A DNA stretch of 64,000 nucleotides from positions 372,001-436,000 of the forward strand of contig NZ_JAHYSS010000002.1 of assembly GCF_019802255.1 (NCBI RefSeq), written 5' to 3'. Below, one piece after another: positions 25,883-34,816 of this stretch. The stretch is from Pedobacter polysacchareus. Lineage in GTDB: Bacteria; Bacteroidota; Bacteroidia; Sphingobacteriales; Sphingobacteriaceae. The notes beneath the pieces were generated by a model that was given only the letters and a program-made list of their open reading frames with translations, was not told the DNA's origin and did not search any database. The translations under genes were made by a program, and so were the position numbers. Numbering within the stretch: the stretch's first letter is position 1; every line of letters starts with the position of its first letter.

Positions 25883-26476
25883 TTATTGTTTTAAGTTTGA
25901 AAAATTCTTTAATATCTGTTCTCCGGCATTCCCAGATTTTTCTGGGTGGAACTGAACGCCATAGAAGTTATCTTTTTGTATCGCTGCAGAAAATGGCTCG
26001 CCATAGTTTGCAGTGGCAATATCAAAAATAGGGTTATATTCAATAAAGTACGAATGCACAAAGTAAAATTGTGTGCCGCTCGCTACGCCATCAAATAATG
26101 GATTGTTTTTATGCTCAATATTATTCCAGCCCATGTGCGGAATTTTAATGCCCTGGTTTTTATCGAATAACCGGGTATTTAAGGGAAAGATGCCGGTTAG
26201 TTTGGCATCTCCTTCTTCAGAATGATCAGTTAGGAGCTGCATGCCTACACAAATGCCCAATACTGGTTTTTTAAGCGCTTTTATGGGTGCTACCAGGCCG
26301 GTTTGTTCCAGCTTATTCATGGCTGCAGCGGCATGGCCTACCCCTGGGATGATGATATGGGTATATTTATCCAGATCAGCTTCCGTGTTGACCATCCCGT
26401 AGTTCAGGCCTTGTCTTTCCAATGCTGAGGTCAGCGAAAAGATGTTGCCAGCTCCGTAGTTTACGATTCCAATCAT
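25883..26476 (-). CDS. hisH: imidazole glycerol phosphate synthase glutaminase subunit HisH
   Basis: The 197-residue class I glutaminase has the nucleophile motif GICVGMQLL (Cys near residue 77), the oxyanion/docking segment PGVGHAAAAM and the His-Glu pair in FHPEKSG. It supplies ammonia to HisF. Its start codon overlaps the last base of the hisB stop. Confidence 0.97.
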   Translation of the reverse strand: MIGIVNYGAGNIFSLTSALERQGLNYGMVNTEADLDKYTHIIIPGVGHAAAAMNKLEQTGLVAPIKALKKPVLGICVGMQLLTDHSEEGDAKLTGIFPLNTRLFDKNQGIKIPHMGWNNIEHKNNPLFDGVASGTQFYFVHSYFIEYNPIFDIATANYGEPFSAAIQKDNFYGVQFHPEKSGNAGEQILKNFSNLKQ

Positions 26477-27609
26477 TACAATACGCCTTTAGTACTTGGT
26501 AAGACTAACTTTTCTGCATCTCGTTTAATGGCCATTTTGATGGCTTTTGCGAAAGCTTTAAAGATCGCTTCAATTTTATGGTGTTCATTGTCGCCTTCCG
26601 CTTTAATATTCAGGTTGCATTTTGCCGCATCGCTGAAGGATTTGAAGAAGTGGTAGAACATTTCTGTAGGCATATCACCTACTTTTTCGCGTTTAAAATC
26701 AGCCTCCCAAACGATCCAGTTTCTGCCGCCAAAATCAATGGCTGCCTGTGCTAGACAATCGTCCATTGGTAAGCAGAAACCATAGCGCTCCAGACCTAAT
26801 TTATTGCCGATTGCCTTTGCAAATGCTTCGCCAAGGGCGATTCCGGTATCTTCAATGGTATGGTGCTCATCAATGTGAAGGTCGCCATTTGTTTTTATTT
26901 TCAGGTCGATACTGCCATGACGGGCGATCTGATCCAGCATATGGTCAAAGAAGTTCAATCCTGTAGAGATTTCTGCTTTGCCGGTGCCATCCAGGTCTAT
27001 ATCGATGCTGATTTTTGTTTCATTGGTATTTCTTTCATGGTGAATGGTCCGTGTTCCGGCTTTCAGCATGGTGTAAATGTCTTCCCAGTTTTGAGTTTTT
27101 AACGCGATATATTCGCTCAGGGCCTCAATTTTATCTAGTTTTTCATTGGCACCCAATTGCAGGTTATTGCATAACCAGATGGCTTTTGCACCCAGGTTTT
27201 TAGCCAGAATGATGTCGTTGATGCGATCGCCGATCACAAAAGAATTTTCCAGGTCGTAATCTGCAGTCAGGAAATGCTGTAATAAACCGATGTTAGGTTT
27301 ACGCGTTGGGGCATTTTCATGGGCAAAAGTTTTGTCGATGATCACTTCATTGAACACCACACCTTCATTGGCGAAGGTTTTCATCACAAAGTTGTGTACC
27401 GGCCAAAAGTTAACTTCCGGGTGGGAATCTGTGCCCAATCCGTCCTGATTGGTCACCATCACCAAATCATAATCCAGCTCTTTAGCTATTTTTGAAAGGT
27501 AATAAAGAGATCTTGGGTAAAACTCCAGTTTCTCAAAAGAGTCAATCTGCTCATCAGGTGGTTCATTAATGAGGGTACCGTCTCTGTCAATAAATAATAC
27601 TTTTTTCAT
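26476..27609 (-). CDS. hisB: bifunctional HisB (histidinol-phosphatase / imidazoleglycerol-phosphate dehydratase)
   Basis: The 377-residue fusion has an N-terminal HAD phosphatase domain (FIDRDGTLINEP, later VIGDRINDI). Its C-terminal dehydratase domain has FFDHMLDQIARHG and DEHHTIEDTGIALGEA. The fusion order equals that of enterobacterial HisB. I use the ATG at 27609, because the longer frame begins with a TTG at 27630. The phosphatase part carries out step 8 and the dehydratase part step 6. Confidence 0.96.
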   Translation of the reverse strand: MKKVLFIDRDGTLINEPPDEQIDSFEKLEFYPRSLYYLSKIAKELDYDLVMVTNQDGLGTDSHPEVNFWPVHNFVMKTFANEGVVFNEVIIDKTFAHENAPTRKPNIGLLQHFLTADYDLENSFVIGDRINDIILAKNLGAKAIWLCNNLQLGANEKLDKIEALSEYIALKTQNWEDIYTMLKAGTRTIHHERNTNETKISIDIDLDGTGKAEISTGLNFFDHMLDQIARHGSIDLKIKTNGDLHIDEHHTIEDTGIALGEAFAKAIGNKLGLERYGFCLPMDDCLAQAAIDFGGRNWIVWEADFKREKVGDMPTEMFYHFFKSFSDAAKCNLNIKAEGDNEHHKIEAIFKAFAKAIKMAIKRDAEKLVLPSTKGVL

Positions 27610-27663
27610 CAGAATGTTATTGCTTTTCAATGGTTATGAAGCCATTAAAAAAGGTTTCATGTT

Positions 27664-28710
27664 TTATGAGTTCAGCGCTTTCAAAGCGTTTAAGAGGATT
27701 TCGTTTTCTTGTGGGGTTCCTATCGTGATTCTTAGGCAACCTTCACATAAGGTTACTTTAGAGCGGTCTCTCACGATGATGCCCTGGTTTACCAAAGCGT
27801 CATAAGTTTTCAAGGCATCGATCACTTCAATGAGTATGAAATTGGCATCGGAAGCATGGACCTTTTTAACGATGGGCAGGTTGAGCAGCTCCTCGCTCAG
27901 ATTTTCTCTTTCTGCAACAGTGATTTTGATCCATTCATTGACCTGTGCGATGTTTTCCAAAGCTTTCAAAGCCAGGTCCTGTGTGGCCTGATTGATGTTA
28001 TATGGAGGTTTTACTTTATTCAGGATGTCGATGACCGGGCGTGCAGCAAAGGCCATTCCTAAGCGCAATGCGGCAAGGCCCCATGCTTTAGAAAATGTTT
28101 GCAGGATCACCAGGTTCGGGTATTCCGTCAGTTCCTGGATAAAAGTGCGCTGTTTGGCGTAGTTAATATAAGCTTCGTCAATGATCACCAATCCATTGAA
28201 ATTAGCCAGTACCGTTTCAATATCGGTGCGGATAATAGAATTTCCGGTAGGGTTATTTGGAGAACAAATGAAAATCAGCTTCGTATTTTCATCGATGGCT
28301 TCCGAGATTTTCTCCAGGTCCAGCTGAAAGTTTGGCAGCAGGTTTACTTTTCTGGCTTCCACATTGTTGATGCCCGCAGAAACCTCATACATGCCATACG
28401 TAGGAGGAAGGATGATCACATTGTCTTTTCCCGGTTCGCAGAAAGCGCGAAACAATAAGTCTATCGCTTCATCGCTGCCATTCCCAAGGAAGGTGTTTTC
28501 AATCGGTACACCTTTGATTTTGCTGATGGCGTCTTTAAGATCCAGTTGCAATGGATCCGGGTATCTGTTAAAATTAACATCTAGCGGAGAACCGTATCCG
28601 TTCTCATTTGCATCTAAAAATACACTGGCCTGTCCTTTATATTCATCTCTAGCAGTAGAATATGGTTTCAGATTTTTGATGTTTTCTCTTTGGAGGTTAT
28701 TGATATCCAT
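27664..28710 (-). CDS. hisC: histidinol-phosphate aminotransferase HisC
   Basis: The 348-residue PLP enzyme of fold type I has SPNNPTGNSI, VIIDEAYINYA and the lysine motif TFSKAWGLAALRLG. The C-terminal arginine for the phosphate group is in CLRITIGTPQEN. It catalyses step 7. The start lies 2 nt after hisD, and a 54-nt gap separates it from hisB, the second-widest space in the operon being only 23 nt. Confidence 0.97.
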   Translation of the reverse strand: MDINNLQRENIKNLKPYSTARDEYKGQASVFLDANENGYGSPLDVNFNRYPDPLQLDLKDAISKIKGVPIENTFLGNGSDEAIDLLFRAFCEPGKDNVIILPPTYGMYEVSAGINNVEARKVNLLPNFQLDLEKISEAIDENTKLIFICSPNNPTGNSIIRTDIETVLANFNGLVIIDEAYINYAKQRTFIQELTEYPNLVILQTFSKAWGLAALRLGMAFAARPVIDILNKVKPPYNINQATQDLALKALENIAQVNEWIKITVAERENLSEELLNLPIVKKVHASDANFILIEVIDALKTYDALVNQGIIVRDRSKVTLCEGCLRITIGTPQENEILLNALKALNS

Positions 28711-28712
28711 CT

Positions 28713-29999
28713 TTATGATTTTAAACGAATAGTGATTGCATTTTTGTGAGCTTGCAGACCTTCTGCAGCGGCCAACACCTCAACGGTATTGCCAATATTG
28801 GCCAAACCTTGTTCTGTGATGTGTTGAAAGGTGATTTTCTTGATAAAAGAATCCAGAGATACGCCAGAGTATGCTTTGGCAAAACCGCTGGTAGGTAGGG
28901 TATGGTTGGTGCCCGAGGCATAGTCGCCGGCACTTTCCGGAGTCAGGTTGCCTAAAAATACAGAACCTGCATTCTCAATCAGCGGGATCAGCTGCTCAAA
29001 TTGAGCGGTAGCTAAGATCAGGTGTTCCGGAGCATATTCATTGCTAAATTCCATGGCTTGTTCCAGGTCGTCTACTAATACTGCATAAGAATTGGCGATC
29101 GCTTTTGCGGTAACGTCTTTTCTAGGAAGTACAGCAATCTGGGCTTCGATTTGTTTTAGCGTTTCCGCAATAATTTCGGGAGAAGTGGCGACTAAAATCG
29201 CCTGACTGTCGGCACCATGTTCTGCCTGAGCCAATAAATCTGACGCGATAAAAGCTGGATTTGCAGTCTCATCCGCAATGACCAAAACTTCTGAAGGACC
29301 CGCAGGCATGTCTATAGCCGTCATGCTGCTGGACTGAATCAGTTGTTTAGCCTGAGTCACGTAACGGTTTCCCGGTCCGAAAATCTTGTATACTTTCGGA
29401 ACGCTTTCTGTACCGTAAGCCATTGCGGCAACAGCTTGTGCACCGCCGATCATATATATCTTGTTGATGCCGAGCTTTAGGGCACAGTAAGCAAGGTAAC
29501 AATTGGTTTTTCCGTCTTTCTGAGGAGGGGAGCACACCACAATTTCTTTACACCCTGCCAACACCGCCGGGATACCGAGCATCAAAAAAGTGCTGGGCAG
29601 CACCGCAGATCCACCAGGAATGTATAAGCCTACGCGAGAAATGGGCCTGGATTCCCGCCAGCAGGTGACGCCGGGCATGGTTTCCAGTTTGTTTTCCGTG
29701 TTGGCTTGTGCGGCGTGAAAAGCATGGATATTTGCATAAGCGGTATCAATCGCTGCTTTTTCAGCTGCAGGAATAGTCGCAGCAATGCTTTTGATCTCGG
29801 CTTCGGAAAGAAATAATTCTTTTAAGGCCACCTGATCAAATTGCTGAGCATAATCTACCAAAGCAGCATCTCCACGTGTTTTTACCTGCTCAATAATCTG
29901 AGTGACACGATCCAGGATACTACTATCGTCTTCCAGTTGTCTTAAACAGAGATTTTTGATCTCTTGCTCCGTCAACTCTTTATAACTATAGGTTTTCAA
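28713..29999 (-). CDS. hisD: histidinol dehydrogenase HisD
   Basis: The 428-residue NAD-dependent zinc enzyme oxidises histidinol to histidine in the last two steps. Visible motifs are GLYIPGGSAVLPSTFLM, IFGPGNRYVTQAKQL, DMPAGPSEVLVIAD, QAEHGADSQA and GTNHTLPTSGFAKAYSGVS with zinc-binding and catalytic His residues. Length is typical. Confidence 0.97.
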   Translation of the reverse strand: MKTYSYKELTEQEIKNLCLRQLEDDSSILDRVTQIIEQVKTRGDAALVDYAQQFDQVALKELFLSEAEIKSIAATIPAAEKAAIDTAYANIHAFHAAQANTENKLETMPGVTCWRESRPISRVGLYIPGGSAVLPSTFLMLGIPAVLAGCKEIVVCSPPQKDGKTNCYLAYCALKLGINKIYMIGGAQAVAAMAYGTESVPKVYKIFGPGNRYVTQAKQLIQSSSMTAIDMPAGPSEVLVIADETANPAFIASDLLAQAEHGADSQAILVATSPEIIAETLKQIEAQIAVLPRKDVTAKAIANSYAVLVDDLEQAMEFSNEYAPEHLILATAQFEQLIPLIENAGSVFLGNLTPESAGDYASGTNHTLPTSGFAKAYSGVSLDSFIKKITFQHITEQGLANIGNTVEVLAAAEGLQAHKNAITIRLKS

Positions 30000-30022
30000 T
30001 GTCTTGTTTTTTTAGGTGAAAC

Positions 30023-30874
30023 TTAAGCGATGATTTTCTCAATTGGCATAACTACAATTCCCTGGGCTCCGGCAGCTTTCAGGCTGTTGATCTTTTCCCA
30101 GAAATCGTGTTCCGCAATTACAGAATGTACAGCCACCCATTCTTCATCAAACAAAGGCACCACCGTTGGACTTTTTACTCCTGGTAATAAATCAACCACT
30201 TTCTTCAGATTGGTTTTTGCAACGTTCAACACCACGTATTTGGTTTCTTTAGCGCGCAATACCGAAAGGATTCTTTGTAATAGTTCCTGTACTTCAGGCA
30301 GCAATTCAGATCCTTTGCTGCCAATCAGGATGGCTTCAGATTTCATGACTTCCGAGAATGGTTTTAAACCATTGCTTTTTAGCGTGCCGCCAGTAGATAC
30401 AATGTCGCAGATGGCATCGCTCAATCCTAATCCAGGACCAATCTCTACCGAACCTGAAATGGTTCTTACTTCTGCATTGACGTGATTTTCTTTCAGGTAT
30501 TTCTCTAAAATTACCGGGTAAGAAGTGGCAATGGCTTTACCTTCTAACTGCGCGATCTCGGTGATTCTGCTTTCATTAGGAATAGCGATTTTTAACGTGC
30601 ATTTACCGAAACCTAAGCGTTGAAGGTAAGTCACATCAGCACCGGATTCTACAATTACATTCTCTCCAACAATACCGATGTCGGCAATGCCATCCTGAAC
30701 ATATTCTGGAATGTCATCATCTCTCAGGAAAAGAATCTCTAAAGGGAAATTAGTAACGGTGGATATAAGGGAACTTTTGTAGTTTTCGAATGATAAACCA
30801 CAATTTTTAAGAATCTCTACTGATTTTTCGTTTAATCTACCAGATTTCTGGATAGCTATTTTAAGTGTTTTCAA
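30023..30874 (-). CDS. hisG: ATP phosphoribosyltransferase HisG (long form)
   Basis: The 283-residue enzyme joins PRPP and ATP, the first and feedback-controlled step. It has GRLNEKSVEILKNCGL, DDIPEYVQDGIADIGIVGEN and the PRPP loop SGSVEIGPGLGLSDAICDIVSTG. About 80 extra residues at the C-terminus form the ACT-like regulatory domain of the long HisG form, so no HisZ is needed. It is the first gene of the operon, with a leader of about 100 nt. Confidence 0.97.
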   Translation of the reverse strand: MKTLKIAIQKSGRLNEKSVEILKNCGLSFENYKSSLISTVTNFPLEILFLRDDDIPEYVQDGIADIGIVGENVIVESGADVTYLQRLGFGKCTLKIAIPNESRITEIAQLEGKAIATSYPVILEKYLKENHVNAEVRTISGSVEIGPGLGLSDAICDIVSTGGTLKSNGLKPFSEVMKSEAILIGSKGSELLPEVQELLQRILSVLRAKETKYVVLNVAKTNLKKVVDLLPGVKSPTVVPLFDEEWVAVHSVIAEHDFWEKINSLKAAGAQGIVVMPIEKIIA

Positions 30875-30957
30875 TTAGTATGCTAGGTTGAAATTATTGA
30901 ATATTGGACAAGAAGATATTTCGGAAACAAGTTTTGAAGTACAAAACATTACATATA

Positions 30958-30986
30958 CATCGCCGACAGGCGATGGTGCAAATGTA
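30958..30986 (-). promoter_or_regulatory. his operon -7 box and 5'-terminal stem-loop
   Basis: On the minus strand TACATTTG (30979-30986) fits the -7 consensus. Immediately downstream, near the expected transcript start, CATCGCC/GGCGATG (30958-30964 and 30969-30975) forms a 7-bp stem with a 4-nt loop. I see no His-rich leader peptide in the remaining 80 nt before hisG, so classical attenuation is not supported. Confidence 0.45.
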
Positions 30987-31121
30987 AATGATGGTTCAAA
31001 ATTTGGTTCATAATTCTTTTTAAGTCCTTAATCAACAATGTTTAGCATGTTGTGGAACTGCAAATATATAGATTGAAAGCAAAAAACAAAATATATATGG
31101 CATTTAATTTGCCTAAAGGAG

Positions 31122-31151
31122 TTTGATAATGACAATTAACGTCTAGTTTTG
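31122..31151 (+). promoter_or_regulatory. promoter of the L,D-transpeptidase gene
   Basis: TTTG (31122-31125), 18 nt spacer, then TAGTTTTG (31144-31151) fits the Bacteroidota promoter pattern. It lies 17 nt before the start codon. Confidence 0.55.
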
Positions 31152-31168
31152 TAAAAAAAAATACCACA

Positions 31169-32746
31169 TTGAAAAAAATACTGTTCTTCTTAATCCCTGT
31201 TTGTTTGCTTTTAAATGGTTGTTCTTGGTTTAAAGATACACCAGAGATTGGTCTTTTGCTATCGAAACATTTTGATCGTAAACTTTATAAAGATTTTGAT
31301 ACTGCGGAGTATAATGTAGTGTTTAAGCAACAATTTGATGCCTTAAAAGGGAAATTGACAAACCCGAATACCATAAAATATTTTTATGCAAGCCACAATG
31401 AAGAGCCGCGTCTGGTGACTCAGTTTTTCATCAACGGTGGATTAGATACCTTAACTGCTTACATCGCCAGAGTGGATGCGCATGGCTATAACCCAGAACT
31501 TTTCCGACTGGAAGAACTGAAAAAATCATTACAGGCTTTATCCCTTAATAAGTTCAAAAACATTCAGGAAGTTTATCCTGTCATTGCTGATTTAGAGTTA
31601 AATGCAGCAGAGAGCTTAACCAAGTACGATAATTTTGTGGCCTATGGCAGTGTAAACCCACGTAAATTGTTCTCCCGTTATTATGTTTCGGTAAAACGCC
31701 CCGATAGTGCGAGTATCTCTAAGGTATTGGGAACTGCAGATATTCAAGGTTTACTGAAAGAGATCCAGCCAGATTCTAAACAATATATTGCGCTGCAACA
31801 CAAATTGGCAGATTTAAAAGCCGCTGGTTTAGGGAAAAGTGACCAGGCGAAAACTATTCTGGTTAATATGGAGCGTTTGAGGTGGAAGTTACCAGAGATG
31901 GGCACAGAATTCGTGGAGGTTAATATTCCTGATTTTTCGCTGACCTGGTTTAGCAAAGAAGATACTTTGACGCACATGAAAGTCTGTGTAGGGGGAAAGA
32001 GAGAAGAAGGATATGCAGAGAAAATGGCCAAATATGCGAAAAGCGGCAATCTGGATGATAAACCTAAAAACCACGAAACACCAATATTATACAGCAAGCT
32101 GAATTCTATTCAGGTAAACCCAATCTGGAACATCCCGGTGAGCATCGCCAGAAATGAAATCTATTGGATGGCCAGAAAAGACCCTTATTATTTATCTAAC
32201 AGCAATATCAATGTATACCGCAATGGTAAATTGATCGGAGAGCCGGATACTATTCAATGGAGTAACTATTCCAGAGAGAAATTGCCTTATCAGTTTAAAC
32301 AAGGTTCTGGAGATGGGAATGCCTTGGGTAAATTTAAGTTTATCTTCGACAATGGTTCCAGCATTTACCTGCATGACACCAATAATAAGAGTGGTTTCGC
32401 AAAGGCCAACCGTGCCATCAGCCATGGCTGTGTCCGCGTAGAGAAACCTTTGGAATTTGCCCAGAACCTGGTGAAAGATAAAAACCGTTACGATCAGCTG
32501 AGGATGGAAGTAAATCTTCCGCCTTTAGATACCACAAAAATGGAGCTGTACCGCAAAAAACTGGCAAAGAAAGCAGATACGGTGAATTTGTTCAAGCTAA
32601 AACCTACCTGGTTTGGTACCAAGAAGCAGGTTCCACTGATTATAAATTACATCACAGCCTGGTCACAGAACGGTTCAATGCAATATAGAGCCGATGTGTA
32701 CGGATTAGATGAAACTTTATGGTCAGCTATGAGGAAATTCATGTAA
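31169..32746 (+). CDS. lipoprotein L,D-transpeptidase (YcbB/LdtD type)
   Basis: The 525-residue enzyme makes 3-3 cross-links in peptidoglycan. It has a lipoprotein signal ending LLLNGC, an N-terminal peptidoglycan-binding-like region, and the YkuD catalytic motif SHGCVRVEKP with nucleophile Cys421 and His419 next to it. The preceding IYLHDTNNKSGFAK supplies the other conserved His. Size and domain order match YcbB. The start is TTG at 31169. The signal indicates attachment to an envelope membrane. A BatA-type gene follows 21 nt later. Confidence 0.9.
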   Translation: MKKILFFLIPVCLLLNGCSWFKDTPEIGLLLSKHFDRKLYKDFDTAEYNVVFKQQFDALKGKLTNPNTIKYFYASHNEEPRLVTQFFINGGLDTLTAYIARVDAHGYNPELFRLEELKKSLQALSLNKFKNIQEVYPVIADLELNAAESLTKYDNFVAYGSVNPRKLFSRYYVSVKRPDSASISKVLGTADIQGLLKEIQPDSKQYIALQHKLADLKAAGLGKSDQAKTILVNMERLRWKLPEMGTEFVEVNIPDFSLTWFSKEDTLTHMKVCVGGKREEGYAEKMAKYAKSGNLDDKPKNHETPILYSKLNSIQVNPIWNIPVSIARNEIYWMARKDPYYLSNSNINVYRNGKLIGEPDTIQWSNYSREKLPYQFKQGSGDGNALGKFKFIFDNGSSIYLHDTNNKSGFAKANRAISHGCVRVEKPLEFAQNLVKDKNRYDQLRMEVNLPPLDTTKMELYRKKLAKKADTVNLFKLKPTWFGTKKQVPLIINYITAWSQNGSMQYRADVYGLDETLWSAMRKFM

Positions 32747-32767
32747 AAGTTCTACCTTTGGTTTTTA

Positions 32768-34816
32768 ATGAATTTCCTATACCCAGGTTTTCTTTTCGCA
32801 CTGCTGGCAATAGCCATTCCTATTGTAATTCACTTATTTAATTTTAGGAAATTTAAGAAGGTATATTTCAGTAATGTACAGTTTCTTAAAGAAGCGAAAG
32901 AGCAGAATTCTTCCAGGGATAAACTTCAGCATTTATTGGTATTGGCCTGCAGGATCCTTGCGGTGATGTTCCTGGTTTTTGCTTTTGCAAGGCCATATAT
33001 CCCATTGGAAACAGGCGCAGACCCTGATAAAGGGAACCTGATCAGTGTGTATATCGACAATTCCTACAGTATGGAAACGGTAAACAAGGAAGGGAATTTG
33101 CTGGACGAAGCGAAGCGCAAAGCGAAAGAAATTGCCAATGCTTATCAGCTGAATGATCAGTTTCAATTGCTGACCAATGATTTTGAAGGCAAACATCAGC
33201 GTAAATTAAATAAAGAAGCGTTTATCCAAATGCTGGAAGAACTGAAAATATCACCGGCCAGCAGAACAATGCAGCAAGTGGTCAACAGACTGCAGCAGGA
33301 AGGCGATTCCAGAAAAAATCATTTGGTTTACCTGCTATCTGATTTTCAGCAGAACTTTGTTGGAACTGAAAAGATCAAATCTGATTCCAGCATCCGCTAT
33401 TCTTTCATCAGTTTAAAAGCCAATGCACTTCCAAATATCGCGGTAGATAGCGTATGGAGCTTATCTCCGGTTCATCAGCCCAAACAAGCGGAGAGATTAG
33501 TGGTGCAGCTGCATAATTATGGGGAGGAAGATGCAGCCGATATCCCTTTAAAATTAACCGTCAACCAACAGCAAAAAGCCATTAGTAACCTTAAAGTCCC
33601 TGCCGGTAAATCTATAACAGACACCCTTTCTTTTGGCGGTCTGGAGAAAGGATGGCAAAAAGGAGTGCTGAGCATTAAAGATTTTCCCATCACTTTTGAT
33701 GATGAGCTGAATTTTAGTTTCCGCGTGAATAGCGAAATGAAGGTTTTGACCATTTCTGGCGATCCTACCCAGCAATTCTTAAAATCACTGTTTGCTGCTG
33801 ATCCTTATTTCAAACTGACGGAAATGGCAGAGGCAAACGTCAAGTATTCCAGCTTCCCGGAATATAGTCTGATTGTACTGAATGGATTGAAACAACCTTC
33901 TTCTGGATTGGCGCAGCAGCTGAAAAGCTATGTGCAAAATGGAGGTTCCCTGGTGATTTTTCCAGATCTGGATGCAGGTGCGGTAGTTTATACGCCATTT
34001 TTAACGGCCTTATCTCTGCCTGCTATACAAGAATTAAAAACAGGGAAACCGGTCAGCAGTAGTATCGAACTCAAAGACCCTTTGTTTAAAGACGTGTTTG
34101 ATCAGATTCCTGCAAATATGGACCTGCCGGTAGTGAACAGGTATTTCAGTTATCTGGAAAGAAACACCGCAGGGAAAGAAAGCATCCTGCAATTGCCATT
34201 GAGCCAAAGCCTTTTTGCAAGATACCCTGCCGGAGCAGGAAAAATATATTTGTCGGCCAGCACGCTGAGACCGGAAGATGGAAATTTATCCAGACATCCG
34301 GTGTTTGTACCGCTGCTTTTTAAAGTGGCTTTTAACAGTGCGAAAGAACAGCCGATGTATTATACCGCTGGTAAAGATGATTTGCTGGAGCAGCAGAAAA
34401 CGAGTGTTGGCGCTAACCAATCGCTGGTTCTAAAATCAGCAGATGGCACAGAAATCATTCCTGAAATCCGACAAACCCCAGGAAAAACCTTGCTCTATAT
34501 CGCCGATCAGCTGAAGAAACCAGGCTTCTACGACCTGAAAAGAACCGATTCGGTATTGGCTGTACTGGCCTTTAATGACAACCGACGAGAATCAGATATG
34601 CGCTATGCTACCGCTCAAAACCTGAAAGATTTATTTGCAGGACAGAAGATCGCGGTACATAATTCTGAGAAAGATGCCTTATCGTTAAATATAGAAGCAA
34701 AAAATAGCAGTATAGAGTTATGGAAACTTTGCCTAATTTTGGCTGTTGTTTTTTTAGCCATCGAAATACTATTGATCCGATTTTTTAATAAAACAAAAAA
34801 CATACAAAAACCATGA
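32768..34816 (+). CDS. BatA-domain / von Willebrand factor A-like membrane protein
   Basis: The 682-residue protein begins with the BatA N-terminal domain: a first helix, IPIVIHLFNFRKFKKVYFSNVQFL, and a second helix at about 58-76. A vWA-like domain with VYIDNSYSME (MIDAS pattern DxSxS) follows. A long periplasmic beta-rich part comes next, and a final helix lies near residues 645-670. Such proteins are widespread in Bacteroidota; Bat proteins were linked to aerotolerance, but the true role is unclear. The last 4 bases overlap the next gene. Confidence 0.88.
   Translation: MNFLYPGFLFALLAIAIPIVIHLFNFRKFKKVYFSNVQFLKEAKEQNSSRDKLQHLLVLACRILAVMFLVFAFARPYIPLETGADPDKGNLISVYIDNSYSMETVNKEGNLLDEAKRKAKEIANAYQLNDQFQLLTNDFEGKHQRKLNKEAFIQMLEELKISPASRTMQQVVNRLQQEGDSRKNHLVYLLSDFQQNFVGTEKIKSDSSIRYSFISLKANALPNIAVDSVWSLSPVHQPKQAERLVVQLHNYGEEDAADIPLKLTVNQQQKAISNLKVPAGKSITDTLSFGGLEKGWQKGVLSIKDFPITFDDELNFSFRVNSEMKVLTISGDPTQQFLKSLFAADPYFKLTEMAEANVKYSSFPEYSLIVLNGLKQPSSGLAQQLKSYVQNGGSLVIFPDLDAGAVVYTPFLTALSLPAIQELKTGKPVSSSIELKDPLFKDVFDQIPANMDLPVVNRYFSYLERNTAGKESILQLPLSQSLFARYPAGAGKIYLSASTLRPEDGNLSRHPVFVPLLFKVAFNSAKEQPMYYTAGKDDLLEQQKTSVGANQSLVLKSADGTEIIPEIRQTPGKTLLYIADQLKKPGFYDLKRTDSVLAVLAFNDNRRESDMRYATAQNLKDLFAGQKIAVHNSEKDALSLNIEAKNSSIELWKLCLILAVVFLAIEILLIRFFNKTKNIQKP

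Noticed and set aside
30875..30960. His leader peptide or T-box attenuator
   Set aside because: No short ORF with consecutive His codons and no T-box sequence is visible in the leader.
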